NCBI RefSeq assembly: GCF_037975245.1
Contig: NC_092578.1
Location: forward strand, 14,802,321-14,866,320
Reading direction: 5' to 3'
From: Apostichopus japonicus
Taxonomy: Eukaryota > Echinodermata > Holothuroidea > Aspidochirotida > Stichopodidae
Length of the DNA: 64,000 bases
Positions 12,601 to 21,200 of the stretch are shown here, in pieces (positions within the stretch are counted from its first letter, which is position 1; every line of letters starts with the position of its first letter). A program made the position numbers and the translations under genes. A model generated the notes under the pieces. That model saw only the letters and a list, made by a program, of their open reading frames with translations. It did not search any database and had not been told where the DNA came from.

Positions 12601-13392
12601 ACTTTGGTACACATGGCTGCTCGGTACCGTCAAGACCACATTCATTGTTTGAAGGTGAGTATAAGTTTTGGTTCTTTTGTGACGACTGTGGTAATGAATA
12701 TGTTTGGGGGATTAATAACATCCGACTATAGGCGTAGGAGGCAGGTGGGGGGGGGGCTGCAGCCCCCCACCAAAAATATTTTGTGAAAATTCGGGCAATA
12801 TGCTAAGAATTTTTCGGGCACCTACTGAAAGAAATATTATTTGCAATGTGTTTTTCAATGCTTAAACTTTTATTATTATTATCATTATTATTGTAACAAC
12901 TCCCCCAATAATTAATACCAACATGGAAGGGTAATAACACAGAAAATTACTGTATGTTATTGGCATGCGGTGTAATAATGGATGCATTACTATATGATAT
13001 ACACATTAACACATTGAATGTCTGCGGAGCGTGGGAAAAATTTTGGTTATATTTTTTGGGCAAGTCATTACAGCCCCCCCCCCCCCCAAATCAAATTGGG
13101 CTCCTACGTCTGTGCATGCAACCAATGAGAATCTTGGGAGTCAAAATTTCCGTTAGCGCTAGCTGGTCTTGTGTAAATGGATGCTTCTGTAAAGTATTTT
13201 AAGCATAGTTTTCAAGTTGAATATAGACTGATATAACTAATTCTTAAATCACGTTCTGGTCGATTCATGAAGCATTTAAACCTGTTTTTTTTCACAAATC
13301 TGGTTTGCTTTCCAGGTTCTGCAGGCACCATTTACTTTTTGGTCGACTTACTTCACCCCTCGAAAGCTAAGTTTCCTTGCTTGTATATTTAA
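572..13392 (+). CDS. LANCL: LanC-like protein (LANCL1/2-type), 5' incomplete, 8 exons
   Basis: Exons join as 572-695, 2305-2512, 7306-7444, 9311-9451, 10725-10907, 11342-11518, 12582-12654 and 13316-13392. This gives 1122 nt, 373 residues and a TAA stop, with every phase consistent. Seen: the LanC toroid signatures, including LYLHLYEVY, FLLGDGGQLA, GRTGYLYAL, SPLMYEWHSK, HWCHGAPG, GLCHGPAGNAYAFL and GTIYFLVDLL. The Cys of WCHG (about residue 250) and the Cys-His of CHG (about 296-297) match the zinc ligands of LANCL1. Known: animal LANCL proteins are cytosolic zinc enzymes that bind glutathione and add it to dehydroamino acids in damaged proteins. The usual length is near 400, so only about 25-30 N-terminal residues are missing, on an exon outside the window. 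Inference: the gene is intact and functional. I cannot tell LANCL1 from LANCL2 or LANCL3 by eye. Confidence 0.93.
735..866 (-). repeat. SINE fragment (same family as 21062-21392)
   Basis: The segment has AAAGCGCTTTACAGACG, TATTACCCCTGGT, GATAACCTGTCCC and a CCCTCCAGTCGGC block. These match, in order, the 3' half of the full SINE copy at about 21.1-21.2 kb. The tRNA-like head is missing, so it is a truncated copy in LANCL intron A. Confidence 0.75.
870..2228. repeat. G-rich minisatellite in LANCL intron A, split by a hAT insertion
   Basis: Units of about 90-100 bp share ATGATGATGGTAGGG, TTTGTGATTC, AGCTGTAGAGGGTGGGG, GGGATAAGTTGTTCATGG and CAATTATCT. Shorter partial units are interspersed. 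The array is bracketed by two near-identical blocks (about 870-948 and 2151-2228) containing GTAAGTTTTCATGACAG. A 416-bp hAT element interrupts it at 1609-2024. Confidence 0.85.
1609..2024. mobile_element. Non-autonomous hAT element (416 bp)
   Basis: The left end CATGGTTTCCCAAACC is an imperfect inverted copy of the right end, whose reverse complement reads CAGTGGTTCCCAAACTT. The element is flanked by a perfect 8-bp duplication, CTGTAGAG, at 1601-1608 and 2025-2032. The 8-bp duplication and CA(G) ends are hAT hallmarks. A GGGGTCGCGACCCC palindrome lies near the left end. No transposase is present. Confidence 0.88.
2305..2512 (+). CDS. LANCL: LANCL exon B
   Basis: The acceptor is a T-run followed by GGCAAAG and the donor is GTATAA; phase 1 to phase 2. 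The exon encodes ISLLYLHLYEVYKKEDYLKR and the FLLGDGGQLAIAAVVYDKLG motif of the second LanC repeat (vertebrate FLCGDAGPLAVAAVLYHKM). Its end EYVTR matches the vertebrate EDCITR boundary. Confidence 0.92.
2761..6548. repeat. 39-bp minisatellite, about 95 copies, with ~400-bp higher-order period
   Basis: The unit is a 39-mer containing TTTGAGGGCAGTCTTTAATG, ACTACATATCTCTAATC and an A/T position between monomers. A 44-bp variant (TTAATTACTACAGTACATAT, a 5-bp CAGTA insertion) recurs at regular spacing. Around 4724, 5124 and 5524 the same variant order repeats every 400 bp, which equals ten monomers with two 44-bp variants. Because 39 is a multiple of three, long spurious open frames reading RAVFNDYISLI arise. 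They are not genes. It lies in LANCL intron B. Confidence 0.95.
6649..7263. mobile_element. hAT-type MITE with G/C-tract ends (615 bp), possibly composite
   Basis: The inverted ends are CAAGGGCGGCGGAA and TTCCGCCGCCCTTG. A perfect 8-bp duplication, TTTGCTAG, lies at 6641-6648 and 7264-7271. The right half carries the core shared with other copies (GCGGAGCGCCACCATCGG, then GCGCGGAGCGT). A second start-like motif, CAGGGGCGTAGCCAGG, at about 6993 suggests that one element sits in another and shares its right end. Confidence 0.85.
7306..7444 (+). CDS. LANCL: LANCL exon C
   Basis: The acceptor is CTTTCTTTCCAG and the donor GAG|GTAAGG; phase 2 to 0. The exon encodes LKSMKESILEDIPNELMNGR, TGYLYALMFIRSYLG and VEEISDDIPDE. 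GRTGYLYAL corresponds to GRIGYIYALLF of vertebrate LANCL1. The last ~35 coding bases and the donor are copied repeatedly in the intron that follows. Confidence 0.92.
7445..9195 (+). repeat. Tandem array in LANCL intron C that copies the end of exon C and its splice donor
   Basis: The basic unit is about 62 bp (GATGCAACTAGTAAGAGATG, GTTAAAGAATAAATTTAATG, GCCAAGATATTG). At 7567, 7748 and 7929 three exact 181-bp higher-order units each hold two basic units plus a 56-bp block. That block matches the 3' end of exon C (GGAAGAGATATCAGATGATA, TACCTGATGAG) running into the donor region. Degenerate copies continue at about 8259, 8430, 8802, 8921, 9040 and 9150. Several keep GAGGTAAGG. In the three recent copies the donor is weakened to GAGGTTAGG. 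Confidence 0.92.
9311..9451 (+). CDS. LANCL: LANCL exon D
   Basis: The exon has acceptor TGTTTTAG, donor CAG|GTGAGT, and 47 codons in phase 0-0. It encodes TAALVLELGRKFATKKG, then SPLMYEWHSKLYLGACHGLSG. This matches SPLMYEWYQEYYVGAAHGLAG of vertebrate LANCL1. The Cys before HGLSG is Ala in vertebrates. Confidence 0.93.
9780..10235. repeat. 83-bp tandem repeat, about 5 copies (LANCL intron D)
   Basis: Successive units share GGGACCCTGTATATGGGACA, CATTGAAGGGACATAGTGTC and CTTACTGGGACCATAGTACT, with 83-bp spacing (for example GGGACCATA at 9869 and 9952). The edge units are diverged. Confidence 0.88.
10725..10907 (+). CDS. LANCL: LANCL exon E (zinc-ligand Cys)
   Basis: The exon follows TTTTTTTGGTAG and ends AAG|GTGAGT, with 61 codons in phase 0-0. 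It encodes LIQPSVDYVQSLQFPSRNYP and VHWCHGAPGIIHMLILAYK. Cys-46 of this exon lies in the WCHG motif and is the predicted first zinc ligand. Confidence 0.94.
10884..11272 (+). repeat. Direct duplication (~190 bp) of the end of LANCL exon E plus donor and intron
   Basis: ATACACATGCTTATTCTTGC, CTACAAG, the donor GTGAGTCAAATAAC and about 150 bp of intron occur first at 10884-11070 and again at about 11070-11272, at roughly 90-95% identity. The second copy keeps the same AAG|GTGAGT donor but has no acceptor. It is therefore an isolated decoy 5' splice site inside the intron. Confidence 0.9.
11342..11518 (+). CDS. LANCL: LANCL exon F (zinc-ligand Cys-His)
   Basis: The exon follows GTAAAAAG and ends AAG|GTAAAC, with 59 codons in phase 0-0. 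It encodes EFKEEKYLDSARRCSDVIW, then KYGLLKKGYGLCHGPAGNAY, then AFLALYQATNDQKQLYRACK. The Cys-His pair of GLCHG gives the other predicted zinc ligands and lies in the strongest-conserved block of the family. The polypyrimidine tract of this acceptor is broken by purines just before the AG. Confidence 0.94.
11726..11800 (-). repeat. tRNA-like SINE head (pseudo-tRNA)
   Basis: The reverse complement reads GGATAGCTCAGTTGGTAGAG (box A-like) and later GGTTGTTTGAATCTC (weak box B). The internal arms do not form a clean cloverleaf. It directly abuts the mobile element at 11801. I read it as a decayed SINE head, not a tRNA gene. Confidence 0.6.
11801..12322. mobile_element. hAT-like non-autonomous element (522 bp)
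   Basis: The ends are CAGGGGTTCCC and GGGAAACCCTG, a partial inverted pair. Subterminal GGGGTTCGTGG-type repeats (CCCAGGGGGTTCGTGAG, CACAGGGGGTTCGTGGG) occur near both ends. No clear 8-bp duplication remains, so the limits rest on the inverted ends only. Confidence 0.6.
12582..12654 (+). CDS. LANCL: LANCL exon G
   Basis: The exon follows TTAATCCCTCAG and ends GAAG|GTGAGT; phase 0 to 1. It encodes FAEWCLDFGTHGCSVPSRPH and SLFEG, matching FAEWCLEYGEHGCRTPDTPF and SLFEG of vertebrate LANCL1. Confidence 0.94.
12727..13114. mobile_element. Degenerate hAT-type MITE (388 bp)
   Basis: The inverted ends are TATAGGCGTAGGAG and CTCCTACGTCTGTG, next to G and C homopolymer tracts (about 12749 and 13074). 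The flanks CATCCGAC (12719-12726) and CATGCAAC (13115-13122) match at 6 of 8 positions and are probably a decayed target duplication. It carries a weak copy of the GCGGAGCGTG core at about 13022. Confidence 0.65.
13316..13392 (+). CDS. LANCL: LANCL exon H, C-terminus and stop
   Basis: The exon follows GGTTTGCTTTCCAG in phase 1. It encodes SAGTIYFLVDLLHPSKAKFP then CLYI and TAA at 13390-13392. Vertebrate LANCL1 ends GMAGTIYFLADLLVPTKARF and three to four more residues, so the C-terminus is full length. Confidence 0.95.
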
Positions 13393-13760
13393 ACTCAAAA
13401 TAACGGGCCACGTCGATCGAGAATGCACTTTCTCATCACAATGTGGCTATAATCATTGTTAAGCTTGAGGAATTCTTCACCGATGTGTTATGTCTCGCTG
13501 TTGAGATGACACCTATGACCCTATTGGTCGGAAGTCAGCTCCAAGAAAGCAAACCATGCAATGCAATCTCGAGATACATCTCGGGATACGTCAAGTGTCT
13601 GTTAGATGAATGCAGCCATCTGTGGTGTGATGGAAGGAAACTACTTCCATGTCAGCGACGAGTGGAATAATTTACGATAGCAGTTTGCCGACGAGATGCC
13701 ATGTATAAGTAGAATGTTCAGGGACAAGCCTGGTGTAATAAAAATATCACGGAACTTTGC
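13393..13760 (+). other. LANCL 3' untranslated region with AATAAA
   Basis: There is no coding sequence after the stop. The first canonical polyadenylation signal (AATAAA) is at 13737-13742, giving a predicted 3' UTR of about 370 nt. The cleavage site is inferred, not seen. Confidence 0.55.
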
Positions 13761-13919
13761 AAAAATTGCGGTATAGGCTCCAGTTTGCATATGCTACAGT
13801 GTGTTAGGATAATAGTTTTTGTCCCAAGGTACAAAAGAAATCACGGATATTCCCAGAATTCGCGAAAAAGCTCATGCCTGAAAGTTACAGACATTAATAA
13901 GTTCACTGATTAGTAATAG

Positions 13920-14520
13920 AGGAGAAGGGTCCTCGCTGACTGGATGACACCTGTAAGTTAAGCTTTTTGATAAGTTTTGTAATCACTGTCAACTTTGTGG
14001 CAATAGCTTGCTGATTGGATGACACTTTCACTAGAAACTAGTGAGCCCTGAGAAGGGACGTCAATCACTATCGAGCTTGGGCAGAAGTTCACTGCCTGGA
14101 TGTCACTCGAAAGTAGAAAGTTAGCTTGCTTGAGAAGTTTGTATTTACTGTCAAGTTTGTGGCAATAGCTTGTTGATTGGATGACACTTTCAAGCAAACA
14201 TGAGCCTGAGAAGACATCAATCGCTGTCAAGCTATGCCAGAAGCTTGCTGACTGAATGTCACCTGTAATTAGAAAGTTAGCTTGTTTGAGAAGTTTATAA
14301 TCACTGTAAAAGTTGCGGCAGTAGCTTGTTGATTGGATGAGTTTCAAACAAACGTGAGCTTGAGAAGACATCAATCGCTGTCGAGCCATGGCAGAAGTTC
14401 GCTGACTGGATGTCACCTGTAAGTAGAAAGCTTGAGAAGTCTGTTATCGCTATCGAGTTTTGGCAGTAGTTTCCTGATTGGATGGCACTTTAAAGCAGAA
14501 AGTTAGCTTGAAAGAAAACA
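13920..14520. repeat. ~160-bp tandem repeat, about 4 copies
   Basis: Recurring blocks are AGCTTGCTGATTGGATGACA, GAAGTTCGCTGACTGGATGT and TGAGAAGACATCAATCGCTG, spaced 145-162 bp. Each unit is made of two related half-units. A 152-codon minus-strand open frame over it is an artefact of the repeat. Confidence 0.85.
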
Positions 14521-16509
14521 ATCATGTCACAGCAACAATCATGTCATTAATGGGCTATAGTGATAGAACTCCATGAAGATGATAATAGAGAGATATGCTG
14601 GAGTAATATGCTGGTTAGTTTCCTACCGCTATAGTTTGTGAGTTAGTTCGTCCACCGACTGTGTTTGTTCTTCATTCATTGCTTACCAATGTAATGAATA
14701 GCCCGGAAATTACAAAGACACCTTTTTGCAGCCAAAGAAACACCAAAAAAAGAACACCGTAGCATTGTGTGGGGATGTTGTTACATTTTATTCATTTCGG
14801 GGGAATACAACTTTTTAACAAAATGCCACAGGATTTAACTTACTTTAAGTCTGTGAAGTTCACACAAAAACCTAAGAGGGATGTACAGTGTTACACCTGC
14901 TGTCATCATTTAAAACTGGGCTTATAAGCTACTTCAACATTTATTTTGAAATTGAGTGGAATTTTGCATTAAGACTACAAGTGGCAAAATATTTGACTAA
15001 AATTCCATTTATACTCATGACAAATTAAAAAACAAAAATATCTTTCCTTTTTTTGTAGTTGAAATAAATAGTTAAAGAGAAACATGATATGAAGTACTGT
15101 AAATACCTTTATGAGAGAGAACAAGATTTTATGGCATAAAAAGGAGCGAGAATTTTTCACTGCAATGATCTTAGGTACCATTTAATCGTGCTTTGCCAAA
15201 TGTGTTGCGGCGATTACTGTTTCACTTACGTTAGGCTGCTCATTGTTGTGCGAAATGTTCTATGATAAAATATATCTTATTACCAAAAAGTTTATCGTTT
15301 GGAGTTATGTTTTTTTTTTGGCGCAGGGAACTGTCAGTGTTGTTGATTAATTTTTGTGTGTCCACATTTGAAGAGAAAACAGATGACCACATCTAAAATG
15401 TGACAAGTTATTGTGTTACTATACATTAAATAAATGGGGTGTGGGCATGGGTGGTGTGAAGGCATCAAGTTGTACGAGCATTGAGCAAAAAAAATAATTA
15501 AATAACCACTGGAGATTTTGAATAATTTATATCACTGGTTGGTAACTGAGTAGAACTATTAAAAAGAGGAGTTCCATGTATTTTTTCTCAAAGTAATTCA
15601 GGATGTTTACGAAACGGTAGATTTGATCATTTAGCTGAAATGAGAAAAGATAAAGAACTATATTTGAAGAGTTGCAGCAAAAACAATGGACAAAAAGGGG
15701 GGGGGGGGAGGTTGGCAAGAGAGTGAAAACTAATTCATTAAAGTACTCAACCAGCTGGGCTATCCTATCCATGTGATGCTTAAATTGAAACTAGTCGCCA
15801 TTCAAGTCATTCTTCAAACCAATCTAAGTGAATTATACTAATTAATAAGTGACGTTAAGAATAAGCAACACAATTTGATTAGTGACAAATGCACATTCTT
15901 TGGAACCAATTTTTTGTTGCAGTTTATACATTGTACCGATAAAGTAACACTAAAATTGCCAACTTAGGGGATTAGTTCTAGTTAGGGGATTAGCAGGGAT
16001 TAGTTCTCTGCATGAAAACCTTAAAGCTGTAACCTGTCTGTTTAATCCGCCCAGCTCACTACCAAGATAATGATTTTAAATTTTGGCAACTCTTGGGCAG
16101 TGACTGAGAGAAACAAAATCATTTCAATCAAATTGTTGGATGCAATTATTTAATTTACTAGATTTTAAACTTTGTACAACTTGATAGTTTGAAGTGATCC
16201 GATTATTGTAAAGGCATCCATGGATACATTTTTACAAAACCCGATCAGTACGCTTTGCAAAGTATATCAAAATATATCAAAAGCGTCGAGACCTGTTCTG
16301 TTCAAATAAAAATTGATAAAGAAATGAAACTTTATGTACAGAACTCCATCCCAAAACATTGCATATGCAAATTTACAAGCAAGAAAATCAATGTTGATTT
16401 TTTTTTCTCCAAAGTGCCAATTTCACAGGGCAGCCAGGATCTTTGTAAAAGGCAAGCTAATGCATTTCATAAACGTTTGGAACAAAATTTGAATAGAAAG
16501 CAAGCAAGG
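14521..16509. other. Intergenic region between convergent genes
   Basis: This separates the 3' ends of the convergent LANCL and discoidin genes. I see no exon with usable splice sites and no RNA gene, only A/T-rich sequence, a G-run at about 15700 and a fragment resembling a tRNA-like SINE head near 15748-15775. TTTATT at 16511-16516 is a possible polyadenylation signal for the minus-strand gene. Confidence 0.5.
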
Positions 16510-16659
16510 ATTTATTCCTTGACTAGAAAACTGTCATTTACCACTTAGCAAAATCCTTGTTGGCTCCTCTAGTTCCATTCAATTATTAAACAAAAGATAA
16601 ACGAAAGTTAAAAAGAAAAAAACTCACCGAAGAAGATGAAATGATGAATATTAGTTAAG

Positions 16660-16682
16660 TTAAACTCCGGCATTTTCTTTCG
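16660..16682 (-). CDS. Discoidin gene terminal exon (tentative)
   Basis: An acceptor CTTTCTCTCCAG in the correct phase (1) opens a short frame reading AKENAGV and TAA at 16660-16662. The end is plausible because phase and acceptor agree, but seven residues carry no family evidence. A GTGAGT at about 16622-16627 means that this exon could also be spliced onward in the untranslated region. Confidence 0.45.
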
Positions 16683-18139
16683 CTGGAGAGAAAGAAAGAC
16701 TATTGATCAATTTCACTGTAAGTGTGAAGAGTTTTAAATCCTGTTTGGCAGGATTAATGCGAAGAGATTAACATCCTGTTTGGGAGGATTAATGTAAAGA
16801 GTTTTACATCTGTTTGGGAGGATTAATGAGAAGAGTTTTACATCCTGTTTGGGAGGATTAGTGTGAAGAGTTTTACATCCTGTTTGGGAGGATTAATGTA
16901 AAGAGTTTTACATCCTGTTTGGGAGGAATGGACACCACTGTCTGCCTCTGGGTATTGGTATAGCTTGCCAGTATTCTTTGGAACTTCTAGGCCAAAAAAT
17001 TTTACACTTCAAATACCCTTTCAGATACTTTAGACATTTTTTCTCATACAGTTCTGAAACCCCTTGTTTGGTTTTGAAAAATTAATAGAAACTCACCCTC
17101 TTGGATTGCAGTAGTTACTGAATATTTCACGTCTGTGAAGAGAGAAATAAAGGAATTCAAAGAAAGGAAATTCAAAGTTTTTTATTCTTAAAACACTGAA
17201 AAGACCAGATGAAAATTCAATATTGTAATGGAAAATCAGGCAAAAGCAGGGTTATTAGGTCATGACTGTTTCTAAACTTTTATCTTGTACATTTGTCCTT
17301 ATTAAATGTAGTAAGTTTAATTATTCTGTTACCTGAGATCCCAGGTGTATTTATTATCTTTATGCACTCATGAAGATATTTTCTATACCATTTATGTACA
17401 CTTTAGGCTTCACCCTTATAAACATTCATCAAGAGCACCTCGCAAGAAATTTCTTGTGAGATCTCGTAGTCTTCTCGTGAGATCTCACAAGTAAATTGGG
17501 AACTTCTTGCGAGATCTCAAAAGTTCTTGTGGGATCTTGCGTATTTCTCGGGAGATCTGGTCAACTTTTCGAGAGGAATTTTCATAAGGGCAGAGGTTGG
17601 GTTGTGGGTTCTTTAAACGTGTGCAAATTCTAAATTTAGATCTCACATGTAGATTTCAGTGCAATGCCAGAAATATCACTTTTGATCCCTCAATTCCCCT
17701 GGGAGTTGCAACGTGGCCTGTTATTTTATGTTTGCTCGCCCTTGCTTAATTTTACATTGTTTTTCCAACTACTCGTGTCTGTGTTGGACTGGCCATCTCT
17801 AGCAAGAGGTGCCATCTTACCATGTTACTTAGTTACCAAATTTTATGAAGCCAACCCCCTGTTTTTAATCTGCTTTCCACCTTTCAAAGTAGGAAACATC
17901 ATGTTTCGATGGCGTATATTAGTGCGGGCATCTTGATTGGGATATTTTGTCATGTAGGCGTTCAAGCCTCAACATCCTTGCAGCCTTTTTCTCAACTGTA
18001 ATATACCTTTTCAGCATACAACATTGTTACTCTCGGCCTCTTACCACTCCTAATCACAACAACTTGACTGTCTATTAACTACCATTACTAAACATTGCTA
18101 TCTGTATGGACACTAAAACAGTATTATGCTTTTACTCAC

Positions 18140-18172
<33 letters not shown>

Positions 18173-18191
18173 TAATATATATATATATATT

Positions 18192-18226
<35 letters not shown>

Positions 18227-21200
18227 CTGCACATACTATATCCTGTTGCTAGATTGGAGGATTTTTTCTGTTCCTCCTGCTAGTCTTTGAGTTTCTTATG
18301 AGGGTTTAACTGATATACACTAGTCTACGGATTAGAATAACGTACCTAGAAGTGGAGACAAGTTTGCCATGCATGATGGCCCAAATCTCTCAAAATATTC
18401 AGGTCGTCAGTGGGTGGTGTATCAAGAGATTGGTTTCAATACGACCATGCAATTAAACGTTGCATTGGGTTATTAAATTATCACATTGAACAGCTGTCTG
18501 CTTCAACTCCCAAAAAATGAAGATGAAATATTTCCCTTAGATTTTTACCAAAATAAAACGAAAAAATATGATATCGTGTAGGGAACATACTGCCAGAGAT
18601 CTCGAGTTCATATTCAAACTTGACGCCGTCTCCTTCAGCCTCAGTGATCAGTACTTGGATTTCGGCATATTTGAGACCACCGAGATCAACAGAGACGCCG
18701 TTACCGGCAAAGGTCTGCGAAAAAGAAATGGACACAGACTTTGATAACTAATCAGACTACAAGACTTGTCATTCTTTGGTGTTTCAAACCTTGCATTCCC
18801 CTAAAAAAAAACAACCTATGGTCATGTTGTGCATTCTGTTCCAAGAAAAAAAGGTGAAACTAGTCAAATAATTAGAATTTGAGAGTGGTAAGTGATAGTC
18901 CACGGTGAAAAATTATCCTTAAACTGATGAAAAGAGGAAGATATTTCTAAGCATCCTGGTTAAAGTTGCATTCAGTTTCTACCGTGTACCGTTACAGTTG
19001 TCATGGTAACAATTGAAGTTGGAACGATTTCCACCATCATGGGTGAACGTGAAGCAAATTTTAACAGTTGAGATGTAAAATAAACTTGGTCACTGATGGA
19101 AACAAATTTTTTTTTGACATTTTATATTTCTTTCAAATTTCACATTCTTTTCCCTACAAAATGCAGGGTGCATCTCAACATGAAAATACAACATTCGTTG
19201 CTATATTATTGTCTTCGCATCCCCTAAGGTCAAGTAAAGATGATCGATTAAAAAAATGATCAAATAAGTACAAAATACAGCTAAACAAAGAATTTTGAAG
19301 TCGGTTATGATTGCAATTTATTTTATTTTTGCCAAATAATTGGTTTTCTGTTCTTGTTGTTTCTTTCTTGTTTTGTTTGTTTTTTTGATTTGAGCCAGTT
19401 CTACTTGCAAAACCTCTGCTTTTCTCTTCAGAAATTTATGTCTTTTGGTTTCTCAATTTCTACATTACGATCTTCCCTGCCTATAGAAATACCACTGAGA
19501 CCCCTGTTTTTGGCCAAAAACCAGGGGAGATTGAATATCTACCCCAGTTGGTAATGCTAGCCCATACTGAACGCTCCTCTGCACAAATTCATGGTTAAAC
19601 ACACAGTGTATTATTTCAGTGGTCAAGCCAAACTTATATTCACACACAGAAAACTAGTGCTGGCTATTAGAGCACAATCATATGGTGACTGGTCAATTAA
19701 TTAGGTACGCTCAAAGAATTAATGAATCCTAAATGGCAGTATTTGGGGTAGTTTATGCTATCACGTAACAAATTATTATTGCCTGAGTGAATTTGAGGAG
19801 GACTGTTTTTCCTATAGGCTGCAGGGCTAGACCGTCATGTATGCGGGTTCTCTTAAAGTTAGAACTCTCTTCAAAATCTGTTCATGAAGGTAGGACGTTT
19901 ATATCTTTGATTCCCGATGATAGTTTCCCTTACCACTTGGTCATCGACCGTCACGCTGACATAATCGGTATCTTCAGGTGAGGCCTTGAAGAACAGTTGG
20001 AAGCTGATGATCTTACTGTTGGCGACAGCACTTCCCATGGTGAAACGGTGGACCGTCTCAGCCTTCTCAAAGATGATTCCGAGGGTCTGACCGCTGACTG
20101 TTTCAGAGTGGGCGTAGTTACCGCTTATTACTGCCCGTGGATCAGCTAGATACAATTGAACAAGTATTTAAAGCATTCATTGTTGATACTGAAGGAGATG
20201 TGGGCATGTCACAGTTACTTATCATTCAAGGATCCCCCATACCACACCTCCCCCATTCTGAAACTATTTATACTGAATGAATAATTACTGTCCTGTTCCC
20301 TGCCAATGTTTACAAGTATATATGAGTGTAATGTAAAATTTCCTGAGAGTGATAAACAAAGGAATACTAAATAGACAAAAGCAGAGGTAGGATGGAGTCA
20401 TTGAAGGGGAATGAGATGTACCTGTTGCCCCCTCCCCATCAACCTCCAAATTTCATCAGATTAAATAACAATTCTAGAAATGTTATTTATAGTTTGATCA
20501 ATCACAAACTTATTTCATTCAAGTAATACTTATTATTAAAATTACCTCTCTATCCCCCTTCAAATCCATTCACCCCCCCCCCCCAAAAAAAAAATTTCAT
20601 CAGATTAAAAAACAATTCCAGAAATGTATATTTATAGTTTGATCAATCACAAACTTATTTCATTCAAGTAATACTTATTATTAAAATTACCTCCCTATTC
20701 CCCTCCCAATCCATCTCCCCCCCCCCCCAAAAAAATTCATCAGATTAAATAACAATTCCAGAAATGTATATTTATAGTTTGATCAATCACAAACTTATTT
20801 CTTTCAAGTATTACTTAATAAGTTTGGTAACATTACCGAATAAACCCTAAGGGTTCCTTTAAATTCACTCTAAATGCAAGCAAAACTTAAGCTCGTGTCA
20901 AAGACAGAGAGAGATATGATACAGGAATGACAATTTAATAAATAAAATATATATTCACGGACAGAAGTGGAGGGAAAAAGAATGATAAATTTACCTGGTT
21001 GGTCAGGTTCTCCACTGGCCTGTTGGACGGATACCTCTACATGATGCTCTAAAAATCAAACAATAGTAATATTTATAATATTTGATTTTTATATAGCGCT
21101 TTACACCAGCGATAGGTCTCAAAGCGCTTTACAGACGTTATATTACCCCTGGTCAATGATAACCTGTCCCAGAAACAATCCCTCCAGTCGGCAGCAGTTA

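Noticed and set aside
13958-14416. 152-codon minus-strand frame
   Set aside because: It covers a ~160-bp tandem repeat and has no recognisable domain or splice sites.
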